Below, piece after piece: positions 43,681 to 54,847 of a stretch of 64,000 nt of DNA; within the stretch, counting starts at the first letter, position 1, and the number at the start of each line of letters is the position of its first letter. The notes under the pieces were generated by a model, which had not been told where the DNA came from, ran no database searches, and saw only the letters and a program-made list of their open reading frames with translations. The position numbers were made by a program, and so were the translations under genes. The stretch is from assembly GCF_900115595.1 (NCBI RefSeq), contig NZ_FOXA01000003.1, positions 62,001 to 126,000 of the forward strand, read 5' to 3'. This DNA comes from Tranquillimonas alkanivorans. Lineage in GTDB: Bacteria; Pseudomonadota; Alphaproteobacteria; Rhodobacterales; Rhodobacteraceae.

Positions 43681-44040
43681 ATGATCAAGCATCGCGGTTT
43701 TCCCGGCCGCCTGACCGGCACCGATTTCCAGTTCACCATCCGCCGTCCGAACCCGCGTGGGGCCACGCCGATCATCCGGCGCGAGCGCTATGCCGACCGC
43801 CGCCCGGCGGACCGGCGCGCCGACGTGTTCTTCATGGCGGCCCTGTGGGAGCAATTCGGGGAAGAGCCGTTCGAGCGCGGCAACCTCGACGCCGGGCGGC
43901 TTTCGTGGCTTTTCGGGCGCGAGGTCGTGGCGGCCGAGGATCCGTTCGATCCCGAAAGCTATGAAGCGCTTCTGCGTATCGACCGCGCCCGGGCCGAGGC
44001 GAGCTTTCCAGAGGTCTTCGCGGACGAGGGATCGGCGTGA
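43681..44040 (+). CDS. Conserved-looking hypothetical protein between pccB and pccA
   Basis: 119 residues. A basic N-terminal third (FPGRLTGTDFQFTIRRPNPRG, then RRERYADRRPADRRADV) leads to an acidic helical part (FFMAALWEQFGEEPFERGNL...WLFGREVVAAEDPFDPESYEALLRIDRARAEASFPEVF). No family is recognised. A small unnamed gene also sits between pccB and pccA in related Rhodobacter genomes as I recall, so it may be functionally linked to the carboxylase. Codon use is like the neighbours. Confidence 0.75.
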   Translation: MIKHRGFPGRLTGTDFQFTIRRPNPRGATPIIRRERYADRRPADRRADVFFMAALWEQFGEEPFERGNLDAGRLSWLFGREVVAAEDPFDPESYEALLRIDRARAEASFPEVFADEGSA

Positions 44041-44205
44041 TCGCGCCGGGGGCAGGGCAGGCTCGGCGGGATTTGGCGCATGGTGACGCGGCGTCCGTTT
44101 TCGCCTTCTCGGCTGGAGCGAATCCGGCGACAGTTTGTTTCGAGGCGGTTCCCTCCAGCACCGAGGCCGCCTCGTGTTGTCAATACCGTTACCCTTCCCC
44201 TTCTG

Positions 44206-44240
44206 AGTGGTTCGTCCCCCCGGGCGAACCACTTTTTCTT
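44206..44240 (+). terminator. Intrinsic terminator upstream of the glycine-zipper lipoprotein genes
   Basis: AGTGGTTCG (44206-44214) pairs with CGAACCACT (44225-44233), followed by TTTTCTT. It ends the pccB-side transcription unit before the next small gene. Confidence 0.88.
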
Positions 44241-44326
44241 CCCTGTTTCCTGTCGGTTGCAGGTGTCTTGGAACGTCGCGCGCTTCCGCGTGTTGGGCTC
44301 GCGATCAACCAAGAAGGAGATTTCCG

Positions 44327-44512
44327 ATGCTGGGTAAGAACGTCCTGCTGCTTCTCGCCGGTGCCCTGGGCCTCGCGGCCTGCGGCGACACCTATTTCGA
44401 GCGTGGCGCGACCGGCGCCGCCGCGGGCGCGGTCGCGGGCGAGGTCGTGGCGGACGAGCCGCTGGCCGGTGCCGCGATCGGCGGTGCGGGCGGCGTGCTC
44501 ACCGCCAACTGA
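44327..44512 (+). CDS. 61-residue glycine-zipper lipoprotein
   Basis: Starts at ATG 44327 after AAGAAGGAGA. The leader ends LGLAAC (Cys19), giving a lipoprotein. The mature part is nearly all Gly/Ala/Val: RGATGAAAGAVAGEVV...LAGAAIGGAGGVLTAN, a glycine-zipper pattern as in 17-kDa surface antigen/SlyB-like proteins but far shorter. It is followed 213 bp later by a similar gene (44726). Probably envelope-associated; function unknown. Confidence 0.8.
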   Translation: MLGKNVLLLLAGALGLAACGDTYFERGATGAAAGAVAGEVVADEPLAGAAIGGAGGVLTAN

Positions 44513-44725
44513 TCCGGGCGGCGCGTGGGCGGGGCCGGAGCGCTCCCGCCCGCGCCATCTGACCGCTTTACAGGATCGCGTGGCTCTCTATGCCGCGCGT
44601 CTTTCGTCCAGTGCGTCTGCTGGGCGGCTTCTTGCCACCCCTATCCTTCGCTCGCGAATTAACGTTGCGCAGGCGGCGGAAACGCGTCTTTCTGCGCGCG
44701 AGGCAGACCATTCAAGGGGACGAAT

Positions 44726-44944
44726 ATGGGCAAGACACTCATCATCGGCAGCATCGCTCTTCTGGGGCTCGCGTCCTGCGGGCAGACCGACCTGTCGCGC
44801 GGCGCAAGCGGTGCGGGCATCGGCGCCTTCGCGGCTGCCGCGACCGACAACGATCCGGTGCTGGGCGCGCTGGCCGGCGGTGCCGCTGGCGCCATGTGCG
44901 ATGACGTCGCGCCGCAGCTCTGCCCGAACTACCGCGGGTACTGA
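44726..44944 (+). CDS. 72-residue glycine-zipper lipoprotein, paralogue of the previous gene
   Basis: ATG at 44726 preceded by AAGGGGA. The leader reads IIGSIALLGLASC (Cys18). The mature part repeats the pattern of the 61-residue protein (D-x-x-RGASGAGIGAFAAAATDNDPVLGALAGGAAGAM), then adds a C-terminal extension with two cysteines (CDDVAPQLC) that could form a disulfide. The similarity in order (Cys, short Asp/Thr stretch, RGA-G, DxPL/VAGA) indicates tandem duplication. Confidence 0.8.
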   Translation: MGKTLIIGSIALLGLASCGQTDLSRGASGAGIGAFAAAATDNDPVLGALAGGAAGAMCDDVAPQLCPNYRGY

Positions 44945-44984
44945 TTTTCCGGCCGCGCCCCGCGCGCGGCTCGACACGCATTCG

Positions 44985-45020
44985 AACGCCGTCGGGGCCG
45001 TGTGCCCCGGCGGCGTTTTC
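44985..45020 (+). terminator. Intrinsic terminator upstream of pccA
   Basis: AACGCCG-T-CGGGG (44985-44997) pairs with CCCCG-G-CGGCGTT (45005-45017) with one mismatch, followed by TTTTC. It separates the lipoprotein transcripts from pccA, so pccA probably has its own promoter nearby or depends on read-through. Confidence 0.85.
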
Positions 45021-45070
45021 TATTCTTCGCGCCCGCGCAGAGGGGCCGGGGACGAGGGAAGGGGACGGAG

Positions 45071-47071
<2,001 letters not shown>

Positions 47072-47075
47072 GCCG

Positions 47076-47741
47076 ATGACCAGGGCAGCGCTTCTCTGGA
47101 CCACGGGTGCCGGCGCGGTCGCGCTGGCGGCGCTGGTGCTGTGGGCGGTGCCGTTCGACTGGTCAGAGGTGCGCGTGCAGCAGGCCACGATCGCCGCCGT
47201 CGTGGTGGCTGCCGGCTGGTTCATGGGCTTTCTGCTGCGCGAGATCGGGCAGCAACTCAGCCGCTCGGAACGGCTGCGCGACGCGCACCGGGCGCTCTAT
47301 GCCGAGATCCAGCACAACCTCGGCAACCTCGGCACGGCGGAAGAGTTGCAGGGCTTCGGGCAGGAGATGCTCGGCCGCATCCGCGACGCCGACGGCTTCG
47401 TCCCCTTCATCCCGCGCGAGCGAAACGACACTGTTTTCCGCGCGCTGGTGTCCGAGATCCACATCCTTCCGCGCACCAGCATCGACCCGGTGGTGCAGTA
47501 TTACAGCCAACTCGCCGCGCTGGACGCGCTGGTAGACGACATGCGGGGCGACAGCTTCAAGACGATGTCGCCGCTCAGGCGGGCCGACATCTATACCGAT
47601 TACATCGGCATCAAGCTGCGGCTGATCGAGTACGGGAACGAGGCGCTGGCCACCATCGACGCTTACGCGAAGGGCGGGCGGCGGAAGGCGCGGAGAGTGT
47701 CGGAGAAACGGCGCGCGGCCCGGCGGGAGGCGCAGGCATGA
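47076..47741 (+). CDS. Hypothetical protein with two N-terminal membrane helices
   Basis: 221 residues. Two hydrophobic segments (about 5-25 and 37-55) are followed by a long soluble part with helical, charged composition (LREIGQQLSRSERLRDAHRALYAEIQHNLGNL) and a very basic C-terminus (GGRRKARRVSEKRRAARREAQA). No family recognised. It begins four bases after the pccA stop, so it is almost certainly co-transcribed with it. Confidence 0.75.
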   Translation: MTRAALLWTTGAGAVALAALVLWAVPFDWSEVRVQQATIAAVVVAAGWFMGFLLREIGQQLSRSERLRDAHRALYAEIQHNLGNLGTAEELQGFGQEMLGRIRDADGFVPFIPRERNDTVFRALVSEIHILPRTSIDPVVQYYSQLAALDALVDDMRGDSFKTMSPLRRADIYTDYIGIKLRLIEYGNEALATIDAYAKGGRRKARRVSEKRRAARREAQA

Positions 47742-47770
47742 GCGCGCGGCCCACCGCCCCGCGCCCGGCG

Positions 47771-47842
47771 TCAGTAGCCGGGGCGCGGCCCGTTGCGACC
47801 CTCGAACGGGCCCGTGGATTTCTGAGGCTTTGCGGCAGCCAT
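47771..47842 (-). CDS. Candidate 23-residue microprotein
   Basis: A 24-codon frame from ATG 47842 to TGA 47771. The likely product is MAAAKPQKSTGPFEGRNGPR followed by PGY: basic, Pro/Gly-rich, no membrane segment. It is preceded by GAGGAGG at good spacing (about 7 nt), stronger than that of many long genes here, and upstream there is an AT-richer stretch (GCTTATATCTTGG) for a promoter. The neighbours on both sides end or start outside it. A chance frame cannot be excluded. Confidence 0.5.
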   Translation of the reverse strand: MAAAKPQKSTGPFEGRNGPRPGY

Positions 47843-47937
47843 GTCGCGTCCTCCTCTGGCGTCGGCGGGACAGGATGCCCCGGCGACCGTTACCCAAGAT
47901 ATAAGCAACCGGGCGGCATCGCGCAACGCGCGGCGTC

Positions 47938-48444
47938 TCAGCCGCGGCTCTGGTCGCGCATTTCCTGCTGGCGCAGCGGCATCTTGTCGATGGCCCGCGA
48001 CAGTTCGCGCACGCTCCACGGGAACGGCTTGCGCAACTCGACGTCGCCGTCCTTGCCCATCAGCACCAGCGCGAACCCGCGCGGGCGCAGGCGGCTGCGC
48101 AGGTCCGACCTCTGCGACGGATCGCTGTCCGAGATAAGCACCACGTCGCGGCGCACCAGCTCGCCCGGATCACGGGTCAGGTTGTCGATCTGTTCCTGGA
48201 ACGACGGGTCAACGGGCGTGTCGGCGAACACGACGATGGGCCGGGCGATCCATTTGAACGTGTCGATATCGACCTCGCTGGCGTCGAAGACGGTGGTCGG
48301 ATCGGCCTGCCACGCCTCGATCGGCGAAAGGATCTCGGCGTCGGGAAGCTGCTCGGCCACCGGGGTCTCGGCCCCGCCGGCATCTTGCGCGGCAAGCGGA
48401 AGCGCAAGGGTCGCCGAGAGTATCAGTGAAAAGATCGCGCGCAT
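47938..48444 (-). CDS. DUF4174-family secreted protein
   Basis: 168 residues with a signal peptide (LILSATLALPLAAQ, cleavage near 20). The mature domain contains IARPIVVFADTPVDPSFQEQIDNL and VLISDSDPSQRSDLRSRLRPRGFALVLMGKDGDVELRKPFPW, the DUF4174 pattern, a thioredoxin-like fold without the CxxC. It is presumably periplasmic. The ATG at 48444 has GGAGGG upstream. Divergent from mcm. Function unknown. Confidence 0.85.
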   Translation of the reverse strand: MRAIFSLILSATLALPLAAQDAGGAETPVAEQLPDAEILSPIEAWQADPTTVFDASEVDIDTFKWIARPIVVFADTPVDPSFQEQIDNLTRDPGELVRRDVVLISDSDPSQRSDLRSRLRPRGFALVLMGKDGDVELRKPFPWSVRELSRAIDKMPLRQQEMRDQSRG

Positions 48445-48546
48445 TATCCCTCCTGTTACCTCAGATATAGGGCAGGGCCGCGCGAAAACGAAGGGTACGA
48501 TGGGTCTGTCACGGCCCCGTGTGCCCGAAGGCGGAGAGGATAAGCC

Positions 48547-50670
<2,124 letters not shown>

Positions 50671-50768
50671 GGCAGGGCGCTACGAGCGGCCGCGTGACTG
50701 TCCTTCCAGGCGGACGCGGTCGCGTTTCGCCCGTCCGGCCGGCGCGACCGCGATCCACTCACGAGAAA

Positions 50769-50789
50769 GGCCCGCCACGAGGGCGGGCC
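50769..50789 (-). terminator. Terminator of the EF-hand gene
   Basis: GGCCCGCC (50769-50776) pairs with GGCGGGCC (50782-50789) around ACGAG. On the minus strand it is followed by TTTCTC, fitting a terminator about 27 bp after the stop at 50816. Confidence 0.8.
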
Positions 50790-50815
50790 ATTCCAAGAAG
50801 ACAAACGATCCGGCC

Positions 50816-51361
50816 TCAGATACCGAAATCGTCCAGCAGGAATTCGTCGTCGTCGATCAGGTCGTCGTTGTTCCAGTCGGCGTAGTCGTAGGTCAGATCA
50901 CCGATCTCGTTCTCGTCGTAGTAGCCGTCCGAGTCGATGTCGTACCCACTGAACATGTTATAGTTGCCACCCATCGCGGCCGAGAATTCCTCGCGCGAGA
51001 TGATGTCGTTGCCGTCCGGGTCCCAGACGGCGGGCGACAGGTCGACCGTCTCTTCGCCCACGCGGGTGTCCACCCAGGTGTCCCATTCGCTGATGGTAAG
51101 CGTGCCGTCGTTGTCCAGGTCCATCATCCCGTAGGTGGCGTCCGACAACTCGGTGATGCTCAGCCGGGCGTCGTCGTCCATGTCCCAGTCGTCGAACGTG
51201 CCGCTTTCGTCGAAGCCCACGCCGTACTCGTCGGCGTCGAGAAAGCCGTCCTCGTCTACGTCGTACATCGACAGGTCGGGCGTCAGGTCGTCCTGCGCCA
51301 AGCCGGCGGGCGCGGCCAGAAGAAGCGCCAGGGCGCTGGTCGTCGTGATGCGGGTCAGCAT
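50816..51361 (-). CDS. Secreted EF-hand protein with six calcium loops
   Basis: 181 residues; signal peptide to about 22 (APAGLAQ). Six canonical 12-residue EF-hand loops are visible, starting at Asp34, Asp60, Asp81, Asp114, Asp141 and Asp162, each ending in Glu. Their spacing (26-21, then 27-21) shows two copies of a three-loop unit. The protein is very acidic and periplasmic or exported. It probably buffers or senses calcium; no enzyme domain is present. Divergent from the VOC gene. Confidence 0.9.
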   Translation of the reverse strand: MLTRITTTSALALLLAAPAGLAQDDLTPDLSMYDVDEDGFLDADEYGVGFDESGTFDDWDMDDDARLSITELSDATYGMMDLDNDGTLTISEWDTWVDTRVGEETVDLSPAVWDPDGNDIISREEFSAAMGGNYNMFSGYDIDSDGYYDENEIGDLTYDYADWNNDDLIDDDEFLLDDFGI

Positions 51362-51523
51362 GATCGTCCTCGCAATTTACGGTTCAACTTTCCCCCACAA
51401 CGCATCGCGCCGCGTAAGTTTCCCGCGGCCCGGCCCGAGAGCTGCGGTGGCGCTGGAAGATTCAGGCCTTCCCGGATGCCGAATCAGCGCATAGGCTCGC
51501 GCAGATGTGCAGGAGGTAAAGTC

Positions 51524-52144
51524 GTGGCGATTGCCCTCGATCATCTCGCGGTCTCGGCCGAGACCCTCGACGGCGGTGTCGCGCATGTCGAAACGGCGCT
51601 TGGCGTTGCGCTCGCGCCCGGCGGGCGGCATCCCGACATGGGCACGCACAACCGCCTGCTGTCGCTCGGCCCCGATCTTTACCTGGAGGTGATCGCCGTG
51701 GACCCGGCCGCCGCACCGCCGAAGCGCCGCCGCTGGTTCGGGCTCGACGGGTTCGCGGGGCCGCCGCGGATGACCAACTGGATCCTGCGTTCGGACGCGC
51801 TCGACGACGACCTGGCCGCCGCGCCGCCCGGATCGGGCGATCCGCTCGACCTCGCCCGCGGCGACCTGCGCTGGCGCATGGCGGTGCCGTGCGACGGGTT
51901 GCTGCCGTTCGACGGCGCCTCGCCCGCGCTCCTGCAATGGCACTGCGCGGATCACCCGGCCCGGCGACTGCCCGACTCCGGCTGCCGGCTGAAGGCGCTG
52001 GTGATCGAACATCCCGAGGCCGCCGAACTCGCCACCGCCTGGCCCGCGCTGATGACGCTGCCCGACGTGCTGCTGCGGCAGGGGCCGACGCTGCGCCTCA
52101 CCGCCTCGATCGAGACACCGCACGGGCGGCGGAGCCTGTCTTGA
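51524..52144 (+). CDS. VOC/glyoxalase-like domain protein
   Basis: 206 residues. IALDHLAVSAETLDGGVAHVETALGV...HPDMGTHNRLLSLGPDLYLEVIAVDP is the glyoxalase-like (DUF3419-type Glyoxalase_3) pattern, with potential metal ligands His9, the His of GTHN and Glu of YLEV. The GTG at 51524 is chosen because AGGAGGT lies seven bases upstream and the protein then starts at the domain edge. The stop overlaps the next gene. Substrate unknown. Confidence 0.85.
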   Translation: MAIALDHLAVSAETLDGGVAHVETALGVALAPGGRHPDMGTHNRLLSLGPDLYLEVIAVDPAAAPPKRRRWFGLDGFAGPPRMTNWILRSDALDDDLAAAPPGSGDPLDLARGDLRWRMAVPCDGLLPFDGASPALLQWHCADHPARRLPDSGCRLKALVIEHPEAAELATAWPALMTLPDVLLRQGPTLRLTASIETPHGRRSLS

Positions 52145-52626
52145 TCCGGCCCGCCCGGCCGGACGACGCGCCCGGCATCTGCGCCATCTGGAACGGGTTC
52201 ATCCGCGACACGCTGGTCACCTTCAACCCTATCGAGAAGACGCCGGAGGACGTCGCGGCGCTGATCTCGGGCCGGGCACGCGACGGCCACGGCACCTTCG
52301 TCGCCGACAGTGACGGTCGGATCGACGGCTTCGCCACCTACGGCCAGTTCCGATCCGGTGTGGGCTATGCGCGAACCATGGAGCACACCGTGCTCCTGTC
52401 ACCGGCCGCGCAGGGCAGGGGAACGGGTCGCGCGTTGATGGACGAGTTGATCGCCCACGCCCGCGCGGGCGGTGCGCACAGCCTGTTCGCCGGCGTGAGC
52501 TCGGGCAATCCCGTCGGGCGCGCCTTCCACGCCCGGCTGGGGTTCGAGGAGGTCGCGGTGCTGCCCAAAGTCGGCTTCAAGAACGACCATTGGCTCGACC
52601 TCCATTTGATGCAATTGCGGCTTTAG
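52141..52626 (+). CDS. GNAT-family N-acetyltransferase (phosphinothricin acetyltransferase-like)
   Basis: 161 residues from a TTG at 52141. IRPARPDDAPGICAIWNGFIRDTLVTF is the opening of the PAT-like GNAT subgroup; the acetyl-CoA loop is LLSPAAQGRGTGRALMDELI, and FHARLGFEEVAVLPKVGFKNDHWLDLHLMQ is the usual C-terminal end. The TTG overlaps the previous stop (TTGA), implying coupling. The acceptor amine is unknown. Confidence 0.88.
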   Translation: MIRPARPDDAPGICAIWNGFIRDTLVTFNPIEKTPEDVAALISGRARDGHGTFVADSDGRIDGFATYGQFRSGVGYARTMEHTVLLSPAAQGRGTGRALMDELIAHARAGGAHSLFAGVSSGNPVGRAFHARLGFEEVAVLPKVGFKNDHWLDLHLMQLRL

Positions 52627-52667
52627 GCGGGCCTGACACCGCCGCGCCGGGGCATTAGTCTGCGCCC

Positions 52668-53348
52668 ATGTCGATCTGGACCCTCATCGCCGACGCGCTC
52701 TCGGCCCTCGCCTCGGGTGAGGGGCTGGCCGCTGTCTTCGACCGCCTGCGCGCGCCGCCGCAGCGCTCGGTCGCCTTCACCATCGCCGTCATCGCGCTGG
52801 GCGCCAAGATGGCCAAGGCCGACGGGCTGGTGACCCGGGACGAGGTCATGGCCTTCCGCGAGGTCTTCCTGATCCCGCCGGGGCAGGAACAGAACGCGGC
52901 CCGTGTCTACAACCTCGCCCGGCAGGACGTGGCGGGCTTCGACGAATACGCCCGCCGCGTCGGCGCCATGTTCGGCCCCGACGATCCGGTTCTGGGCGAC
53001 CTGATGGAGGGGCTTTTCCACATCGCCATGGCCGATGGCGACTTCCACCCCGCGGAAGAGGAATTCCTGCAGACCGTCGCCCGCCGGCTGGGCATGCGCG
53101 ACCGCGCCTTCCGCGCCATCCGTGCCCGCTTCGTCCCCGACGCCGACCCCGACCCGTGGGAGGTGCTGGGCGTCGAGCCCGGCGCCCCGCTCGACGAGGC
53201 GCGCGCCGCCTGGCGCCGGATCGTCCGCGAAAGCCACCCCGACCGGATGCTCGCGCGTGGCGTGCCCGAGGAAGCCGTGCGCCTGGCCGAAAGCCGCCTG
53301 ATCGACGTGAACCGCGCCTGGGAAGAAATCAGCGCGGGACGGGCCTGA
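52668..53348 (+). CDS. TerB-DnaJ domain protein (DjlA-like)
   Basis: 226 residues. A TerB-like helical domain (about 30-145) contains VIALGAKMAKADGLVTRDEV and LFHIAMADGDFHPAEEEFLQTVA, two acidic motifs typical of TerB metal binding. A C-terminal J domain (about 163-226) carries DPWEVLGVEP...YR-like WRRIVRESHPDRM with the HPD tripeptide that stimulates DnaK. A membrane helix like that of E. coli DjlA is not obvious. The next gene starts ten bases later. Confidence 0.9.
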   Translation: MSIWTLIADALSALASGEGLAAVFDRLRAPPQRSVAFTIAVIALGAKMAKADGLVTRDEVMAFREVFLIPPGQEQNAARVYNLARQDVAGFDEYARRVGAMFGPDDPVLGDLMEGLFHIAMADGDFHPAEEEFLQTVARRLGMRDRAFRAIRARFVPDADPDPWEVLGVEPGAPLDEARAAWRRIVRESHPDRMLARGVPEEAVRLAESRLIDVNRAWEEISAGRA

Positions 53349-53358
53349 GGGCCGGCCG

Positions 53359-54375
53359 GTGCGCATCGCGACCTGGAACGTCGAGTGGTTCTCGGCCCTC
53401 TTCGCGGACGACGGGCGCGTGCTGGACGATGCCGAGCCTTCGTGGCGCGAAGGCGTGAACCGCGCCGACCAGCTTGCCGCCATCGCCATCGTGCTCACGG
53501 CCATGGACGCCGACGCGGTCATGGTGATCGAGGCACCGGACACCAGCCCCCACCGCTCGGGCGTGCGGGCGCTGGAAAGCTTCGCACGGTACTTCGACCT
53601 GCGCACGCGCCGCGCCGTGATCGGCTTCGCCAACGACACCAAGCAAGAGATCATCCTGCTTCAAGACCCCGACAAGCTGATGGCCGAGCATGACCCGAGG
53701 GGCGACCCGGTGCAGCGCGCAGGGGCGTTCCCGCGCTTCGACTCCCGCTTCAAGGTCGACCTCGGCAACGGCGCGGGAAGCGAGCGGGTGACCTGGTCGA
53801 AACCGCCGCTGGAGCTTGCGGTGACCACGGCGCAGGGAACGCGCCTGCGCATGATCGGCGTGCACGCCAAGTCCAAGGCGCCGTCGGGCGCGCGTAGCGA
53901 GGCCGAGATCCGCCGCCGCGCGCGCGCGGCCCGCCGCAAGCACGTGGCGCAGTGCCTTTGGCTGCGCGGTCGCGCCGACGAGCATCTCGCCGCCGGTGAC
54001 CCGTTGATCCTGCTGGGCGACCTCAACGACGGTCCGGGCCTCGACGCGCACGAACGCGACCTGGGCCGCTCGGGTCTGGAAATCGTGCTCGACGGCGACG
54101 GGGGGGCGCCGCTCCACGACCCGCACGCCCGCGCGGCCATCGCGCGGCCTGACCGCGCCCCCACCACCGCGCGGTTCTTCCTGCCCGAGGAGGATCGCTG
54201 CCTCACCGCGCTGCTCGACTACGTGATGGTATCGCCGGATCTCGCCGCGCGGCAGGGCAGGTGGCGCATCTGGCACCCGCTCGACGACCCCGGATGCCGG
54301 GACACGCCCGAGCTGCGCGAGGCGCTGCTGACCGCCTCCGACCACTTTCCCGTCACCCTCGACATCGACATCTGA
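53359..54375 (+). CDS. Endonuclease/exonuclease/phosphatase-family protein
   Basis: 338 residues. RIATWNVEWFSALF at the N-terminus, MVIEAPD (metal-binding Glu position), GVHAKSKAPSG, LLGDLNDGPG and the C-terminal ASDHFPVTLDI with the catalytic His make a complete EEP-fold active site. The start is GTG at 53359, giving the fold from the first residues. No secretion signal. Substrate (nucleic acid, lipid or other phosphodiester) is not determinable. Confidence 0.88.
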   Translation: MRIATWNVEWFSALFADDGRVLDDAEPSWREGVNRADQLAAIAIVLTAMDADAVMVIEAPDTSPHRSGVRALESFARYFDLRTRRAVIGFANDTKQEIILLQDPDKLMAEHDPRGDPVQRAGAFPRFDSRFKVDLGNGAGSERVTWSKPPLELAVTTAQGTRLRMIGVHAKSKAPSGARSEAEIRRRARAARRKHVAQCLWLRGRADEHLAAGDPLILLGDLNDGPGLDAHERDLGRSGLEIVLDGDGGAPLHDPHARAAIARPDRAPTTARFFLPEEDRCLTALLDYVMVSPDLAARQGRWRIWHPLDDPGCRDTPELREALLTASDHFPVTLDIDI

Positions 54376-54412
54376 GCCTTCAACGGTGCGGCCCGTGCAC
54401 TATATCCGGGGT

Positions 54413-54751
54413 ATGATCCGAACCCTGCTCATCACCCTCGCCCTCGCCGCCCCCCTGCCGCTCGCCGCGCAGGAGGCCCCGCGGCAAGACATGGAAGAGG
54501 GCGTCGACCTGCTGTCGGAAGGCGCGCGCACGCTTCTGCGCGGCCTGCTCGACGAGGTCGAGCCGCACATGCGCGAGATGGCCGAGGCGCTCGAGGGCTG
54601 GGACCTCGAAGGTCTCAGCGTGGACGATCTGACGAACTACCACGCGCCCGAGGTGCTGCCCAACGGCGACATCATCATCCGCCGCAAGACCCCGCTCGCC
54701 CCCGACGAGCCGCCGTTTCCCCGCGACCCCGAAAGCGAGATCGAACTCTAA
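54413..54751 (+). CDS. Small secreted protein, unknown function
   Basis: 112 residues. A signal peptide (LLITLALAAPLPLAAQ, cleavage about 19) is followed by an acidic helical part (DMEEGVDLLSEGARTLLRGLLDEVEPHMREMAEALEGWDLEGLSVDDLTNYHAPEVLPNGDIIIRRK) and a Pro-rich tail. The regular pattern suggests an amphipathic helical pair. The ATG at 54413 gives the proper signal peptide. No family recognised. Confidence 0.78.
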   Translation: MIRTLLITLALAAPLPLAAQEAPRQDMEEGVDLLSEGARTLLRGLLDEVEPHMREMAEALEGWDLEGLSVDDLTNYHAPEVLPNGDIIIRRKTPLAPDEPPFPRDPESEIEL

Positions 54752-54802
54752 GGCCGCCGAAGCGCCCGCTCCATCTTCGGTCCAGAAATATCCTCGGGGG
54801 GA

Positions 54803-54835
54803 GCGCCGCCAGGCGCGGGGGGCAGACAGCCCCCC
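54803..54835. terminator. Double hairpin between converging genes
   Basis: GCGCC-GCCA-GGCGC (54803-54816) and GGGGGGC-AGACA-GCCCCCC (54817-54835) sit back to back between the 112-residue gene and ppx. The surrounding phrase (AAATATCCTCGGGGGG) is like a dispersed intergenic repeat common in Rhodobacterales, from memory. Confidence 0.6.
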
Positions 54836-54847
54836 GGCCACGCCGGA

